Positions 8,136 to 17,170 of a stretch of 64,000 nt of DNA are shown in pieces. The translations under genes and the position numbers were made by a program. Below the pieces are notes generated by a model that was given only the letters and a program-made list of their open reading frames with translations, ran no database searches and was not told the DNA's origin. Origin of the DNA: Massilia sp. KIM (GTDB lineage: Bacteria; Pseudomonadota; Gammaproteobacteria; Burkholderiales; Burkholderiaceae_D); NCBI RefSeq assembly GCF_002007115.1, contig NZ_MVAD01000001.1:2480001-2544000 (forward strand), read 5' to 3'. Each line of letters opens with the position of its first letter. The stretch's first letter is position 1.

Positions 8136-9650
8136 TCATCCTCCCGCCGGCTGCCAACGTTGCTTGACGCGCGACCAGGCCAGCATGCGATCGTCGCGCT
8201 CGATCACGAACATCACCCCGTGCACGCCCAGCAGGACCACCGTGAGCGCCAGGATGACCAGGAAATCCGTCATGCCGCCGTCGAACAGCTGCTCGGCGGC
8301 GGTGGCGGCGATCGCCACCAGGGCGACACCGAGCAGGCCCGGCGCATAGCCCTGGGACAGCAGGCGGCCGAGCGAGGTCGGCACTGTGCGGCCGTGGACG
8401 TAGACCACGAAGGCCGTGGTGAACAGCAGCGAGCCAACCAGGTGGCCCCAGGCCGCGCCATCGATGCCCCAGCCGGCCACGCCGACGTAGACGATGGCCA
8501 GGCCGGCGCAGGCGCGTCCCAGCGCGAACATGCCGGACACGCGCGGATGGCCCATGCCGTCGTTGACCAGGGACGGCAGGCTGGTGAGCGAATCGATGAA
8601 TTGCGACAGCGCCATCACGGTGAGCACCACGGCGCCGTTGCGCGCGAAGTCCTCGTTCATCCACAGGGCCAGGATCTGGTGGGCGAACACCGCCACCAGC
8701 ACCAGGATCGCGGCATTCAGATACACCACGTAGCGCGTCGCCTTCAGGTAGACCTGGTCGAGCCGGGCCAGCTCGCCCTTCGCGGCCAGGGCGCTGGCGG
8801 CCGGGAAGAACACCCCGGACAGGCGGAAGGTCAGGCTCAGCACCCGGTTGGCCAGGGTCGAGGCGACCGTGAAATAGGCCAGGCCGGTTACGCCGACCAG
8901 GGCGCCGATGATCAGCTTGTCGGCATAGGCGTAGGACAGCGAGGCGAAGCGCGCCAGGAAGGAATAGGCCGAGAAGCCGAGCAGCTCGGCGCGGATGCGC
9001 TGCCCCGGCCAGCGGAAGGCCAGGCCGGGCAGCAGGCGGCGGATGGCGCGCCACAGGATCAGGCAGTGGATGCTGCTGGCCACCACGCGCAGCAGGATCA
9101 CCTCGAACAGGCCGTAGCCGAGCATCAGGATGCCGACCGTGGCGAGCGGCACCAGGGTGCCGAACACCATCTCCACGCGGCTCGAGATGTCGTAGCGCAT
9201 CAGGGACTGGGGCACGCTGTTCAGGTAGGCCTGGAGCTGGCCCAGGAAGAAGCCGAGCGAGGCCAGGCGCAGGGTGTCGGTGGCTTCCTGGACCAGGCGC
9301 GGCGGCACCGTGAACACGTCGTTCACGAACCAGGCCGCGCCCAGGAACAGGCCGGCCCCGCCCACCAGCCCGATCAGGGTATAGGTGGCCAGGCCGAAGG
9401 TGAGCGTCTCGGCCACCTTGGCGCGGTCTTCGCGCGCCTGGTGTTCGGCGATGTACTTGACCGAGCCGGCGGTGACATTGATGTCGATCACGGCGAAATA
9501 GCCGACGATGGCGGTCACCAGGGAGTAGACGCCATAGCTGGCCTCCCCCAGGCCCTTGACCACCAGGGGCACGGTGCCGAGCATGACCAGGGCCGGAATC
9601 GCCGCCCCCAGCAGGTTGGACCAGGCGTTGCGCAGGAGTCGCAGGTTCAT
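8136..9650 (-). CDS. Oligosaccharide flippase (Wzx-like)
   Basis: 504 residues with about twelve to fourteen hydrophobic helices, starting MNLRLLRNAWSNLLG, typical of MOP/Wzx flippases. The family moves undecaprenyl-diphosphate-linked repeat units across the inner membrane. Its ATG shares one base with the polymerase stop, and its stop is one base from the GT4 start, so wzy-wzx-GT4 look translationally coupled. Assignment to the Wzx/PST group rather than to another MATE-like exporter rests on length, topology and neighbours. Confidence 0.88.
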   Translation of the reverse strand: MNLRLLRNAWSNLLGAAIPALVMLGTVPLVVKGLGEASYGVYSLVTAIVGYFAVIDINVTAGSVKYIAEHQAREDRAKVAETLTFGLATYTLIGLVGGAGLFLGAAWFVNDVFTVPPRLVQEATDTLRLASLGFFLGQLQAYLNSVPQSLMRYDISSRVEMVFGTLVPLATVGILMLGYGLFEVILLRVVASSIHCLILWRAIRRLLPGLAFRWPGQRIRAELLGFSAYSFLARFASLSYAYADKLIIGALVGVTGLAYFTVASTLANRVLSLTFRLSGVFFPAASALAAKGELARLDQVYLKATRYVVYLNAAILVLVAVFAHQILALWMNEDFARNGAVVLTVMALSQFIDSLTSLPSLVNDGMGHPRVSGMFALGRACAGLAIVYVGVAGWGIDGAAWGHLVGSLLFTTAFVVYVHGRTVPTSLGRLLSQGYAPGLLGVALVAIAATAAEQLFDGGMTDFLVILALTVVLLGVHGVMFVIERDDRMLAWSRVKQRWQPAGG

Positions 9651-11113
9651 CAGGCGTGCACCAGGCGGGGACGGGGTACGAAGGGTTTGGGCGCCTGGCG
9701 CACCGGGGCTGGGGCCATTTGGCTGACCGCCGCCGCCAGGTAGGGCAAGGCCATGCAGAAGGCCAGCATCTGGGTGGTGCGCACCTGCGGGAACGGCGTG
9801 CCGATCAATAGGTCGGGGGTCATGAAGGCGATCCCCGCCACCCCGGCCGTGCCCAGGCCCAGCAGTTCGGGCGGGAGTTTACGCAGGGTGCGGCGGGCGA
9901 AGCCGACGAAGGCCAGGATGGTGCCGAACAGCAGGGTCGTGCCGATCAGGCCGCTCTTCAGGGCGATGTGCAGGATGCCGCTGTGCAGGAACAGGCCGCC
10001 ATCCGGATTGTTCTGCCAGGAGATGTACTGGTAGCCGTTATAGCGGCCCCAGGAACCGATGCCGGTGAGCGGGCGCGACATGAAATCGGCCGCGGCCAGC
10101 TTGAGTTCGAGCACGCGCTCGCTCTCGGGGCCGAAGCGCTTCGATTGCATGTCGTAGATCATCGACGAGAGGCCGCCGCTCGCGCCCTTGGTCTGGGTCA
10201 GGCGGCGCACCGCGGCATAGGCCAGGGCCGCGCCCACCAGGGGCAGTCCGGCCACGGTGAGCTGGAGGCGGCGCTTGGTCGGGAAGCGGAACATCACCAC
10301 CACGAATGCCAGCAGGAAACCGATCCAGGCCGAGCGGCGGTAGGATAGCACCACGCAGGCGGCGGTCAGGACCAGGGTCATCCATTCGATGTTGCGCCAG
10401 AACTTGGGGCGGTCGGTCTTGTGCGCCTGGAACAGGTGGACCGCGGTGATGGCGAAGGCGACCGTGCACAGCAGGCTGTCGTTGATGTCGAAGAAGGTCA
10501 GCCGGATCTTGATCGCGTTCATGTTGGCGTAGACATTGTTCGGGTCGCCGCCGAAGGCCGCCCAGCGGACCAGGCCGAACACGGCGCGGCACAGGCCGGC
10601 CAGCATGATGAAGTGGGCCAGTTCGATCACCTGCTCGCGGGTGCGGAAGGCCAGCAGCATCAGGGCGATCAGGGGCATCATCCAGACGATGTTGGAGAAG
10701 CCCGAGGGCGCCAGGGTTTCGGCCAGGGGCACGCCCGAGAACAGGCCCACGCCCACGTGGGCCGCGAGCAGCAGGAACCAGCCCCAGAACCAGGGCCGCA
10801 GGTTGCAGGCCGGCGCCGGATAGCGGTTGAAGGTGGCCGAGACCCGCGCCACGACCCAGGCGCCCAGCATGCACCACAGCAGCAGGGCGAAGTAGAGCTT
10901 GCCCGAGCCGCGGCTGTAGATGCTCTTGGCGGCGAACACCGCCAGGTTGCCGTAGCTGGTCGAATTCACCCAGAAGAACACCAGCAGGTAGCCATAGACC
11001 AGGAAGCGCGGCCAGACCAGGCCCAGGCCCACGCCGGCCACGGCCGCGATCGACAAGCCGATCACGAAGGCCCAGGGCAGCGAATAATAGATATAGGGCA
11101 GGATCTCGTTCAT
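9650..11113 (-). CDS. O-antigen ligase/polymerase family membrane protein (Wzy-like)
   Basis: 487 residues with about eleven membrane segments and one larger periplasmic loop containing MTGIGSWGRYNGYQ-like residues (SRPLTGIGSWGRYNG) and HSGILHIALKSG, the usual Wzy_C (O-antigen ligase/polymerase) layout. It most likely polymerises repeat units on the periplasmic face. It lies between epsI and the flippase, 27 bases after epsI. Ligase and polymerase cannot be separated by sequence; the surrounding Wzx, Wzz-like and Wza-like genes favour polymerase. Confidence 0.85.
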   Translation of the reverse strand: MNEILPYIYYSLPWAFVIGLSIAAVAGVGLGLVWPRFLVYGYLLVFFWVNSTSYGNLAVFAAKSIYSRGSGKLYFALLLWCMLGAWVVARVSATFNRYPAPACNLRPWFWGWFLLLAAHVGVGLFSGVPLAETLAPSGFSNIVWMMPLIALMLLAFRTREQVIELAHFIMLAGLCRAVFGLVRWAAFGGDPNNVYANMNAIKIRLTFFDINDSLLCTVAFAITAVHLFQAHKTDRPKFWRNIEWMTLVLTAACVVLSYRRSAWIGFLLAFVVVMFRFPTKRRLQLTVAGLPLVGAALAYAAVRRLTQTKGASGGLSSMIYDMQSKRFGPESERVLELKLAAADFMSRPLTGIGSWGRYNGYQYISWQNNPDGGLFLHSGILHIALKSGLIGTTLLFGTILAFVGFARRTLRKLPPELLGLGTAGVAGIAFMTPDLLIGTPFPQVRTTQMLAFCMALPYLAAAVSQMAPAPVRQAPKPFVPRPRLVHA

Positions 11114-11140
11114 CGGCGTTGCGGGTGTCTACTCAAGGGT

Positions 11141-11857
11141 TCAGTGGTGTTGCGCGAGCTGGGCCGGCGCCTTGCCGGCGTCGGCGCCCAGCAGGCGCGT
11201 ACGGTCCTGGGGCGCGAGCGCGCCCAGCATCTCCTGGACGAAGCGGTCCTGGACGGCGTAGGCCGCGCCCTGGTCGGCGCCGATGGTCGAGACCCGCACC
11301 AGCATGCCGTCCGGGATCTCGCCCGACAGGCCATAGGCCAGGCGGCGCAGCTTCTGCTGGATGCCGCTGCGGGTCACGCTCTCGCCGATCGTGATCCAGT
11401 AGGTGATCGGCTCGTTGCGCTCGTGCAGGCGCGCCACCAGGCGCTGGACCGGCACCTCGCCGTAGCGGGTGGCGAGCGCGTCCTCCCTCTCGTCGACCAT
11501 CTGGAAGCCCTGGGCCACGTAGCAGACCTCGGGCAGGTGTAGCTGCAGCGACTTGCTCTGCTCGCCGCCATAGGCGATCGACAGCATAACGCGCTCGCCG
11601 CGCGGGTTGATGTAGGTGCGCGACAGGGTCTGGTCGTAGATCAGCTCGAGCACGCGCTGCTGTTCCGGGTCCGGGGTCAGCGGCACCACGCTGGGGTCGA
11701 GCACCCACTGGCCGAAGCGCTGCGGGATCATCTGCTCGAGGCTGAACTTTTCATGCTCCTCGAGCGGACGCGGCTTGGGCGTCAGGGCCCCGGTCAGGGC
11801 CGAGGTGCCGGCCATGGCGGCGCCCAGGATCAGGCTGATGGCGAGACGGCGGTTCAT
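11141..11857 (-). CDS. epsI: Exosortase-associated protein EpsI
   Basis: 238 residues. A hydrophobic N-terminus (ISLILGAAMAGTSALTGAL) is followed by the DUF3485/EpsI domain with SRTYINPRGERVMLSIAYGG, LPEVCYVAQGFQ and YWITIGESVT. The LPE(V/I)CY block is the family signature. EpsI proteins accompany exosortases in exopolysaccharide loci; their biochemical role is not established. The ATG overlaps the exosortase stop by four bases (11854-11857), which suggests translational coupling. Confidence 0.92.
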   Translation of the reverse strand: MNRRLAISLILGAAMAGTSALTGALTPKPRPLEEHEKFSLEQMIPQRFGQWVLDPSVVPLTPDPEQQRVLELIYDQTLSRTYINPRGERVMLSIAYGGEQSKSLQLHLPEVCYVAQGFQMVDEREDALATRYGEVPVQRLVARLHERNEPITYWITIGESVTRSGIQQKLRRLAYGLSGEIPDGMLVRVSTIGADQGAAYAVQDRFVQEMLGALAPQDRTRLLGADAGKAPAQLAQHH

Positions 11858-12798
11858 ACGGCCTCCTTGAGCTTGTGGGACGGGCCGGGGCCGCGCGGGC
11901 CCCCGCCTTCCCTGCGCTTGATCCACCACTGCAGGCCGGAGTCGACCGCCAGGATCAGCACCAGGGCCGTGACGAACAGCACCATGCCCGCGAAGCCGTG
12001 CAGGAAGCCCTGGCCGGCCGCGTCGCCGAAGTAATAGGTGATCAGGGTCAGGGTGATCACGCGGATCACGTTGGCCGCGAAGGAGATCGGGACGATCAGG
12101 ATCGCCAGGCCGATGTTGCGGAAGGCCGAGGGGTGGCGCATCAGGTTCAGGTAGAACAGGCCGAGGGCCTCCAGGGTCAGCAGGGTCTGCAGGCCGGCGC
12201 AGGCGTCGGCCACCAGCAGCTGGTACTGGCCGATCTGCAGCACCACGCCTGAGCGCGAGATCGGGTAGCCCAGGCCGAACAGGATGTGCTCGGTGGCCCA
12301 GGACACGGCCATCTTCATGGGCATGGTCACGGCGGCCACGAGTTCGCTCGGCAGCGGCACCATGAAGAGCATGAAGAAGAAGGGGAACCACAGCACGCGC
12401 AAAGCGCGCGAACCGCGCTTGATCAGGAGGATCGCGGCCGTCACGGCCAGGATCGAGCCGACCTCGAACATCAGGATGGCTTGCGAACGGCCCAGCAGGT
12501 GGATGGCCAGGCCGAAGACCAGCAGCGGCCAGCCGAACCAGCTCGCCTGCGGCGGGGTGCTGGCGGCGATGACTTCGGGCCACTTGCGCCAGATCAGCCA
12601 GACCGCGAGGAAGAAGATGATCGGGCCGTGGCCCTGCTCTTCGCTGACCCAGGCGCCGGTGAACAGGCTGTAGAAGGTGGGGCCGAACAGGAGCGCCAGT
12701 CCGAGCAGGACGGGCCACCATTCGGGCAGGGCGTGGCGCAGATCGGACCGCCAATCTCCCGCGTCCAGCGGGGCGCTTGCAGGTACCTGGTTCGCCAT
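11854..12798 (-). CDS. xrtB: Exosortase B
   Basis: 314 residues with about eight membrane helices. The proposed exosortase catalytic triad is present: C200 (ADACAGLQ), R246 (ANVIRV) and H267 (LHGFAG). Exosortases recognise C-terminal PEP-CTERM tripartite signals. The B type is found with the EpsD-L exopolysaccharide genes, as in Methylobacillus. It begins one base from the epsG stop and overlaps epsI. No protein encoded in this window ends in a recognisable PEP-CTERM signal, so the substrate must be encoded elsewhere or the enzyme has another role. Confidence 0.93.
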   Translation of the reverse strand: MANQVPASAPLDAGDWRSDLRHALPEWWPVLLGLALLFGPTFYSLFTGAWVSEEQGHGPIIFFLAVWLIWRKWPEVIAASTPPQASWFGWPLLVFGLAIHLLGRSQAILMFEVGSILAVTAAILLIKRGSRALRVLWFPFFFMLFMVPLPSELVAAVTMPMKMAVSWATEHILFGLGYPISRSGVVLQIGQYQLLVADACAGLQTLLTLEALGLFYLNLMRHPSAFRNIGLAILIVPISFAANVIRVITLTLITYYFGDAAGQGFLHGFAGMVLFVTALVLILAVDSGLQWWIKRREGGGPRGPGPSHKLKEAV

Positions 12799-12799
12799 C

Positions 12800-13669
12800 T
12801 CAGAACTCCACCACCACCGAACCGATCACTTCCGCGCCGGCCTCGGCCATCTGCTCGGCCATGCGGCCGATGTTGGCGATGCGGGTGCGGTGCTTGGCCG
12901 CCACCAGCAGCACGCCGCCGGCGCGCCCGGCCACGGCCAGGGCGTCGGCGCCCGAGCCGAAGGGCGGCAGGTCGTAGAGCACCACGTCGTAGCGGCTCTC
13001 GAGCTGGGTGTTGAGGTTGCGGAAGCCTTCGCGCGCCAGCAGTTCCTGGGGGTTGGGCGGGAGGGTCCCGGCCGGCATCACCGACAGGTCGACGAAGGCG
13101 GGCACGCGGGCGATGACGTCGAGGTCGGCGCGTCCGGCCAGCAGGTCGGACAGGCCCTGGCGCGGCTTGATGCCGAACATCTCGCTCTGGCGCGGACCGC
13201 GCAGGTTGGCGTCCACCAGCAGGGTCTGCTCGCCGAGCTGGGAGAACACCACCGCCAGGTTGGCCGCGAACAGGCTGGAGCCGTCTTCGGGCGAGACCCC
13301 GGCGATCGCCAGGGCGCGGCGGCCGCGCGCGAACCAGCGCAGCATCAGCTGGCTGCGGATCGCGCGCAGCGATTCGACCTGGGGCGAGAAGGGTTCATAG
13401 GCCGCCACCAGCTTGGGCGAGAGGTTGGCCTGGCCCTTTTGCAGGTAAGGATAGGAGAACTGGCGAGCCAGCACCTGCTGGATGTCGTCCTCGCTCACCA
13501 GGCCGAGGCGCACGGCGGCCTCGCCGAAGCGGATCCCGAGGTCCTTCTGCATGCGCAGCACGCGCTCGGCGCTCTCGGGGGTCAGCTTGCCGGCGTCGAG
13601 CAGCAGCGCGCCCATGCTGGTCTCGGCCGGGTGGCCGGTAGGCAGTGCGGATAGCACGGATGAATTCAT
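12800..13669 (-). CDS. epsG: EpsG-type chain-length/tyrosine-kinase-like protein with degenerate P-loop
   Basis: 289 residues. Residues ~18-75 resemble the N-terminal domain of type II secretion ATPases (MshEN/GspE_N). The rest follows the BY-kinase/ParA fold, with a Walker A' motif LLVDANLRGP (D153) and a Walker B-like VVLYDLPPF. The P-loop GVSPEDGSS (residues 124-132) lacks the Lys expected in GxxxxGK(S/T), and there is no Tyr-rich C-terminal cluster. It is therefore probably impaired as a kinase, although related EpsG proteins also show weak P-loops. It should partner the Wzz-like EpsF, whose gene is 15 bases upstream. Confidence 0.88.
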   Translation of the reverse strand: MNSSVLSALPTGHPAETSMGALLLDAGKLTPESAERVLRMQKDLGIRFGEAAVRLGLVSEDDIQQVLARQFSYPYLQKGQANLSPKLVAAYEPFSPQVESLRAIRSQLMLRWFARGRRALAIAGVSPEDGSSLFAANLAVVFSQLGEQTLLVDANLRGPRQSEMFGIKPRQGLSDLLAGRADLDVIARVPAFVDLSVMPAGTLPPNPQELLAREGFRNLNTQLESRYDVVLYDLPPFGSGADALAVAGRAGGVLLVAAKHRTRIANIGRMAEQMAEAGAEVIGSVVVEF

Positions 13670-13684
13670 GATGGTGTCGACTCC

Positions 13685-15094
13685 TTAGTTCAGGCGCAAG
13701 AGGCGGCGCGGCGCCATCAGGTTGCGGATGCCGCCGCTGCGGGCACGGGCCGGGCGCCATTCGATGGTGCCGAGCACCGGGATGCCCAGCATGTCCTTGA
13801 CGTCGCCGGTCGAGCGCACCGGACGGTTGATCAGCTCCAGCAGCAGGGCCAGGCCGACGCCGAGCACGGTGCCGAGCAGGATCGAGATCAGGGTATTGAG
13901 CAGCACGCGCGGGCCGGACGGATCGGTGGGCGCGGTGGCCGGGTTCAGGATCGAGATGTCGGACTGTTCGGACTGGGCTTCGATGCGGGTCTGGGAGAAG
14001 CGCTGGCTGGCCGAGTCGAAGGCGCGCTGGGCGCTGTCGAGGTCCTTGAGCAGCACGCCCAGCTCGTCGCGGGTGCGGTTCAGCTCCAGCACGCGCGCCT
14101 TTTGCGCGGCCAGTTCGGAGCGCAGCTCGGCTTCGCGCTGGCGCAGTACCGAGGCGTTCGAGCCGACGCTGCGGGTGACGCTGCCCAGGGCGGCGTTGAG
14201 TTCGGCGCGCAGCTTGCCCACCTCGGCCGAGGCCGACTGGTATTGCGGGTGGTTGCGGCCGTAGCGCGAGCCGGCTTCGGCCAGCTTCGATTCGGCGCCG
14301 GAGAGCTGCACGCGCAGGTTCTGGATCAGGGGATTGTTGGCCACGTCGGCCGAGTTGACGCCGCCGCCGGCCATCTTCTCGCGCGAGCCGGCCTCGATGG
14401 CGGCGGTCTGGGCCGCGACCAGCTGGGACGACAGGTCGTTCAGGCGCGACAGCTCGATGTCGACGCGGTTGTTGTCCAGGCTGACGATGCCCTTTTCCTG
14501 CTGGTACTTGGACAGGCGCGCCTGGGCCGCCTCGAGGTTGTCGCGCAGCTGCTTGGTCTGCTCGTTGAAGTAGGTCGAGGCCTTCTTCGCCGGCTCGGTC
14601 TTGAGCTGCACGCTGATCTTCTGGTATTCCTCGGCGAAGGCGTTGGCGACCGCCGCCGCGAAGGCCGGGTCGGCGCCCTTGAAGCTGATCTCGACCACGC
14701 TCGACTCGCGCGAGGGCATGATCTCGAGCTTCTTGAGCAGCAGGTCGGCCAGCCAGTCGCGCGCGCTGCCCTTGCCTTCGCTCGAATCGCGCCACTGCTG
14801 CTGGACCGCCGGGCTGGAGGCCAGGCGCAGCGAGTCGACCACGCGCAGCGCCACGTTCTTGGAGCTGATGATGTCGATCTGGGTGGCCATGTAGCCCGGC
14901 AGCAGCTGGCCCGGCATGGTCAGGCCGGTCAGCGGGTCCACCCCCTTGTAGTTCAGCAGCACGGACGCCGTCGCCTTGTAGGTCTTTTGCTGGATCAGGC
15001 TCCAGCCCAGCGCCAGCAGCACCGTGACCAGGAGGGTCGACAGAATAAGCTTCTTCCTGGCAAGAAGAATCAGGAGGAATTGTTGAACGTTCAT
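13685..15094 (-). CDS. epsF: Chain length determinant protein EpsF (Wzz/PCP family)
   Basis: 469 residues. A Wzz domain opens the protein (membrane helix ~16-36, LILSTLLVTVLLALGW). A long periplasmic region rich in coiled coil (about 150-370) follows, then a second membrane helix (~415-435, LNTLISILLGTVLGVG) after a Pro-rich stretch (NPATAPTDPSGPR), and a short cytoplasmic tail. This is the polysaccharide co-polymerase layout with the kinase domain encoded separately in epsG. It should set polymer length and link the polymerase to the outer-membrane exporter EpsE. Confidence 0.92.
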   Translation of the reverse strand: MNVQQFLLILLARKKLILSTLLVTVLLALGWSLIQQKTYKATASVLLNYKGVDPLTGLTMPGQLLPGYMATQIDIISSKNVALRVVDSLRLASSPAVQQQWRDSSEGKGSARDWLADLLLKKLEIMPSRESSVVEISFKGADPAFAAAVANAFAEEYQKISVQLKTEPAKKASTYFNEQTKQLRDNLEAAQARLSKYQQEKGIVSLDNNRVDIELSRLNDLSSQLVAAQTAAIEAGSREKMAGGGVNSADVANNPLIQNLRVQLSGAESKLAEAGSRYGRNHPQYQSASAEVGKLRAELNAALGSVTRSVGSNASVLRQREAELRSELAAQKARVLELNRTRDELGVLLKDLDSAQRAFDSASQRFSQTRIEAQSEQSDISILNPATAPTDPSGPRVLLNTLISILLGTVLGVGLALLLELINRPVRSTGDVKDMLGIPVLGTIEWRPARARSGGIRNLMAPRRLLRLN

Positions 15095-15143
15095 GGCTAA
15101 ACCTTTTCTACAGCGGGGTGAACAAACCGGGCGGGCCGGACTC

Positions 15144-15932
15144 TCAGAACCAGCTCTCGCGCACGGTGATCACGTCGTCGACCTGGACCACGTCGTTGGC
15201 CTTGACGTTGATGGTGACCGGATTGCCGCTGGCGTCCTTGCGGGTGATCTTCATGCCGTTGTTGCTGCCGCGCGGGCTCAGGCCGCCGCTCGCCGAGACG
15301 GCTTGCTGCACGGTCATGCCGCGCTCCAGGCGGAACGGACCGGGACGGGTGACTTCGCCGGTGACGTAGGCGCGCGGGGCGCGCTCAACGTAGATGACGT
15401 CGCCGCCCGCCACTTCGTAATCCTTGTCCAGCTCGCCCTTGCGCACCATGTCGATCACGTCGATGGTCTCGCGGGTGGTCTTGCCGTCGCGGGTGCGCAC
15501 CAGGCTCACCATGTCGCCGCCGTCGCCGTGGATGCCGCCGGCCATGGACAGCAGGTCGAGCACCTTGCGCCGGCCCTCGACCGGATAGCGGCCCGGGCGG
15601 TTGACATAGCCCAGCACCGAGACCTGCTGGCTGGCCAGGGTGGTCACCAGCATGTTGACCTGGGCCTTCTTGAGATAGCCGCCCTTCTCCAGCAGGCTGC
15701 CGATCTTCTTCTCGGCCTCGGCCACCGAGAGGCCGCCCACGCTCACCTGGCCCAGCAGCGGGAAGGTGATGTTGCCGGTTTCGCTGACGCGGGTCTCCAG
15801 GGCCAGGTCAGGGCTGCCGTAGACCGACATCTTGACCACGTCGCCCGGTCCCAGCTTGACTTCCTGGGCGCCGGCGAAGCCGAAGCTCAGCGTGAGGGCC
15901 GCGGCCACCATCCACTTGATGAAACGTTTCAT
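15144..15932 (-). CDS. epsE: Polysaccharide export protein EpsE (Wza-like)
   Basis: 262 residues. A cleavable signal peptide (about 1-22, ending FGFAGA) is followed by the Poly_export domain (LGPGDVVKMSVYGSPDL, ITFPLLGQVSVGGLSVAEAE) and two SLBB-type repeats (VSVLGYVNRPGRYPVEG and AYVTGEVTRPGPFRLE). There is no lipobox Cys, so unlike E. coli Wza it is not obviously a lipoprotein. It should form or contribute to the outer-membrane export channel. It lies 49 bases upstream of epsF. Confidence 0.92.
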   Translation of the reverse strand: MKRFIKWMVAAALTLSFGFAGAQEVKLGPGDVVKMSVYGSPDLALETRVSETGNITFPLLGQVSVGGLSVAEAEKKIGSLLEKGGYLKKAQVNMLVTTLASQQVSVLGYVNRPGRYPVEGRRKVLDLLSMAGGIHGDGGDMVSLVRTRDGKTTRETIDVIDMVRKGELDKDYEVAGGDVIYVERAPRAYVTGEVTRPGPFRLERGMTVQQAVSASGGLSPRGSNNGMKITRKDASGNPVTINVKANDVVQVDDVITVRESWF

Positions 15933-15987
15933 GTTTGCTCCTTTATGCTTGATCTTGTCGGATACCTGTTTGCGAATCAGGTGTTCA

Positions 15988-17016
15988 TCACTTCAGGCCG
16001 GCCACGCCGCGCGAGACCGCGGCCTCGTCGGTCGAACCGCCCTCGCCTGCCGCCGGCGCCACCGCGCCCGCCGCCGCCGAGCCATCGGCCACCGCGGTCG
16101 GGGCCGCCGGCGCCGCCGGGACGGCGCCCGGCGCCGGATCGTTCTTGCCCGGCGCCATGTCCTTGTTCAGGTAGTCGATCTTGGCGGTCTGGCGCAGGCG
16201 CTGGATTTCGGCCTGGGCCAGCTCCTTGTTCTTGCGGTTCATCAGGTACTGGCCGATCTGGGGCGCGGCCACGGCCAGGGTGACGGGCGCGTCGCGCACG
16301 TCGGCGATCGACATGACGAGGGCGCGCTGGCCTTCCTTGACCACGAACAGCTGGCCCTTGGGCATGGACAGCAGCTTGGACGAGATCTGCTGGTTGAGGT
16401 CGGCGGTGCTGCGGGTCACCTGGGCGCGGCCGTACTGGACCTTGCGCGAATCGAGCAGCACGGCCACCTCTTCCAGCGACTTGGCGTTGTCGACGGCGCT
16501 GCGCAGCTCGGGCGTCAGGGCGGCGGCCGGCAGCACCAGCTGGTTCATGGCGAACTGCTTGCGGTTGGCGAAGAACTGCGGGTTCTTGTTGAAGTAATCC
16601 TCGATCTCGGCCTGGGTGGGGCGGACCGGCTCGCCGACCTTCTTCTGCATGTAGGCCTGGGCGATGATCAGGGAGCGGGCGCGTTCGATGGCCTGCATCA
16701 CCTTGGGATCGCGGTCGATCTTTTCCTTCTCGGCCTCGCTCTCGAGCAGCTGGCGGTCGATCAGGGCCTGCAGCAACTGCTTGCTGGCCACCTGCTGCTG
16801 GGCTGCCGGCACGCCGGCGCGCTGCATTTCCTCGTTCAGCTGCAGCACCGTGATTTCTTCGCCGTTGACGCTGGCCAGGGCCTGGCCGGGTTTGGCTTCC
16901 TTTTCCTTGTCGCCGCAGCCGGCCAGGACCGCGGTGACCATGACCAGCGCCGCGCACAGGGCGCGCTTGGGAGTGGAAGGATGGGTTTGCTTGGCTGCCA
17001 AATGGAAGGTTTTCAA
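15988..17016 (-). CDS. epsD: EpsD lipoprotein, peptidyl-prolyl cis-trans isomerase family
   Basis: 342 residues. The start is the TTG at 17016: AAAGGAG lies six bases upstream and the reading gives MKTFHLAAK followed directly by a lipoprotein signal (VMVTAVLAGC). No ATG in frame is close to a ribosome binding site. The body resembles SurA/PpiD-type N-domains and a weak parvulin-like region, ending in an Ala/Pro-rich tail (~305-342). EpsD proteins are standard members of exosortase-B loci; isomerase activity is assumed from the family. It heads the epsD-E-F-G-xrtB-epsI run, 154 bases after fcl, with a strong hairpin in that gap. Confidence 0.88.
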   Translation of the reverse strand: MKTFHLAAKQTHPSTPKRALCAALVMVTAVLAGCGDKEKEAKPGQALASVNGEEITVLQLNEEMQRAGVPAAQQQVASKQLLQALIDRQLLESEAEKEKIDRDPKVMQAIERARSLIIAQAYMQKKVGEPVRPTQAEIEDYFNKNPQFFANRKQFAMNQLVLPAAALTPELRSAVDNAKSLEEVAVLLDSRKVQYGRAQVTRSTADLNQQISSKLLSMPKGQLFVVKEGQRALVMSIADVRDAPVTLAVAAPQIGQYLMNRKNKELAQAEIQRLRQTAKIDYLNKDMAPGKNDPAPGAVPAAPAAPTAVADGSAAAGAVAPAAGEGGSTDEAAVSRGVAGLK

Positions 17017-17080
17017 GATGACTCCTTTGTGTCGTCGGGCGGTGCGCCGCCCCGTGTTGTTATTCCTGCCGGCTCCGGGA

Positions 17081-17109
17081 CCGGCCGGCTTCATCGGGAA
17101 GCCGGCCGG
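17081..17109 (-). promoter_or_regulatory. Strong hairpin in the fcl-epsD gap
   Basis: CCGGCCGGCTTC and GAAGCCGGCCGG form a perfect 12-bp stem with a five-base loop, 65 bases upstream of the epsD TTG codon. No T-run follows on the minus strand, so it is not a standard terminator. It could be an mRNA processing or stability element that sets the ratio between the nucleotide-sugar genes and the export genes; that role is inference. Confidence 0.6.
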
Positions 17110-17170
17110 CACTCATCCATTCTGGCGAGCGCACGTTGTAAACTCTGTACGTCAATTAACACTCTGCCAT

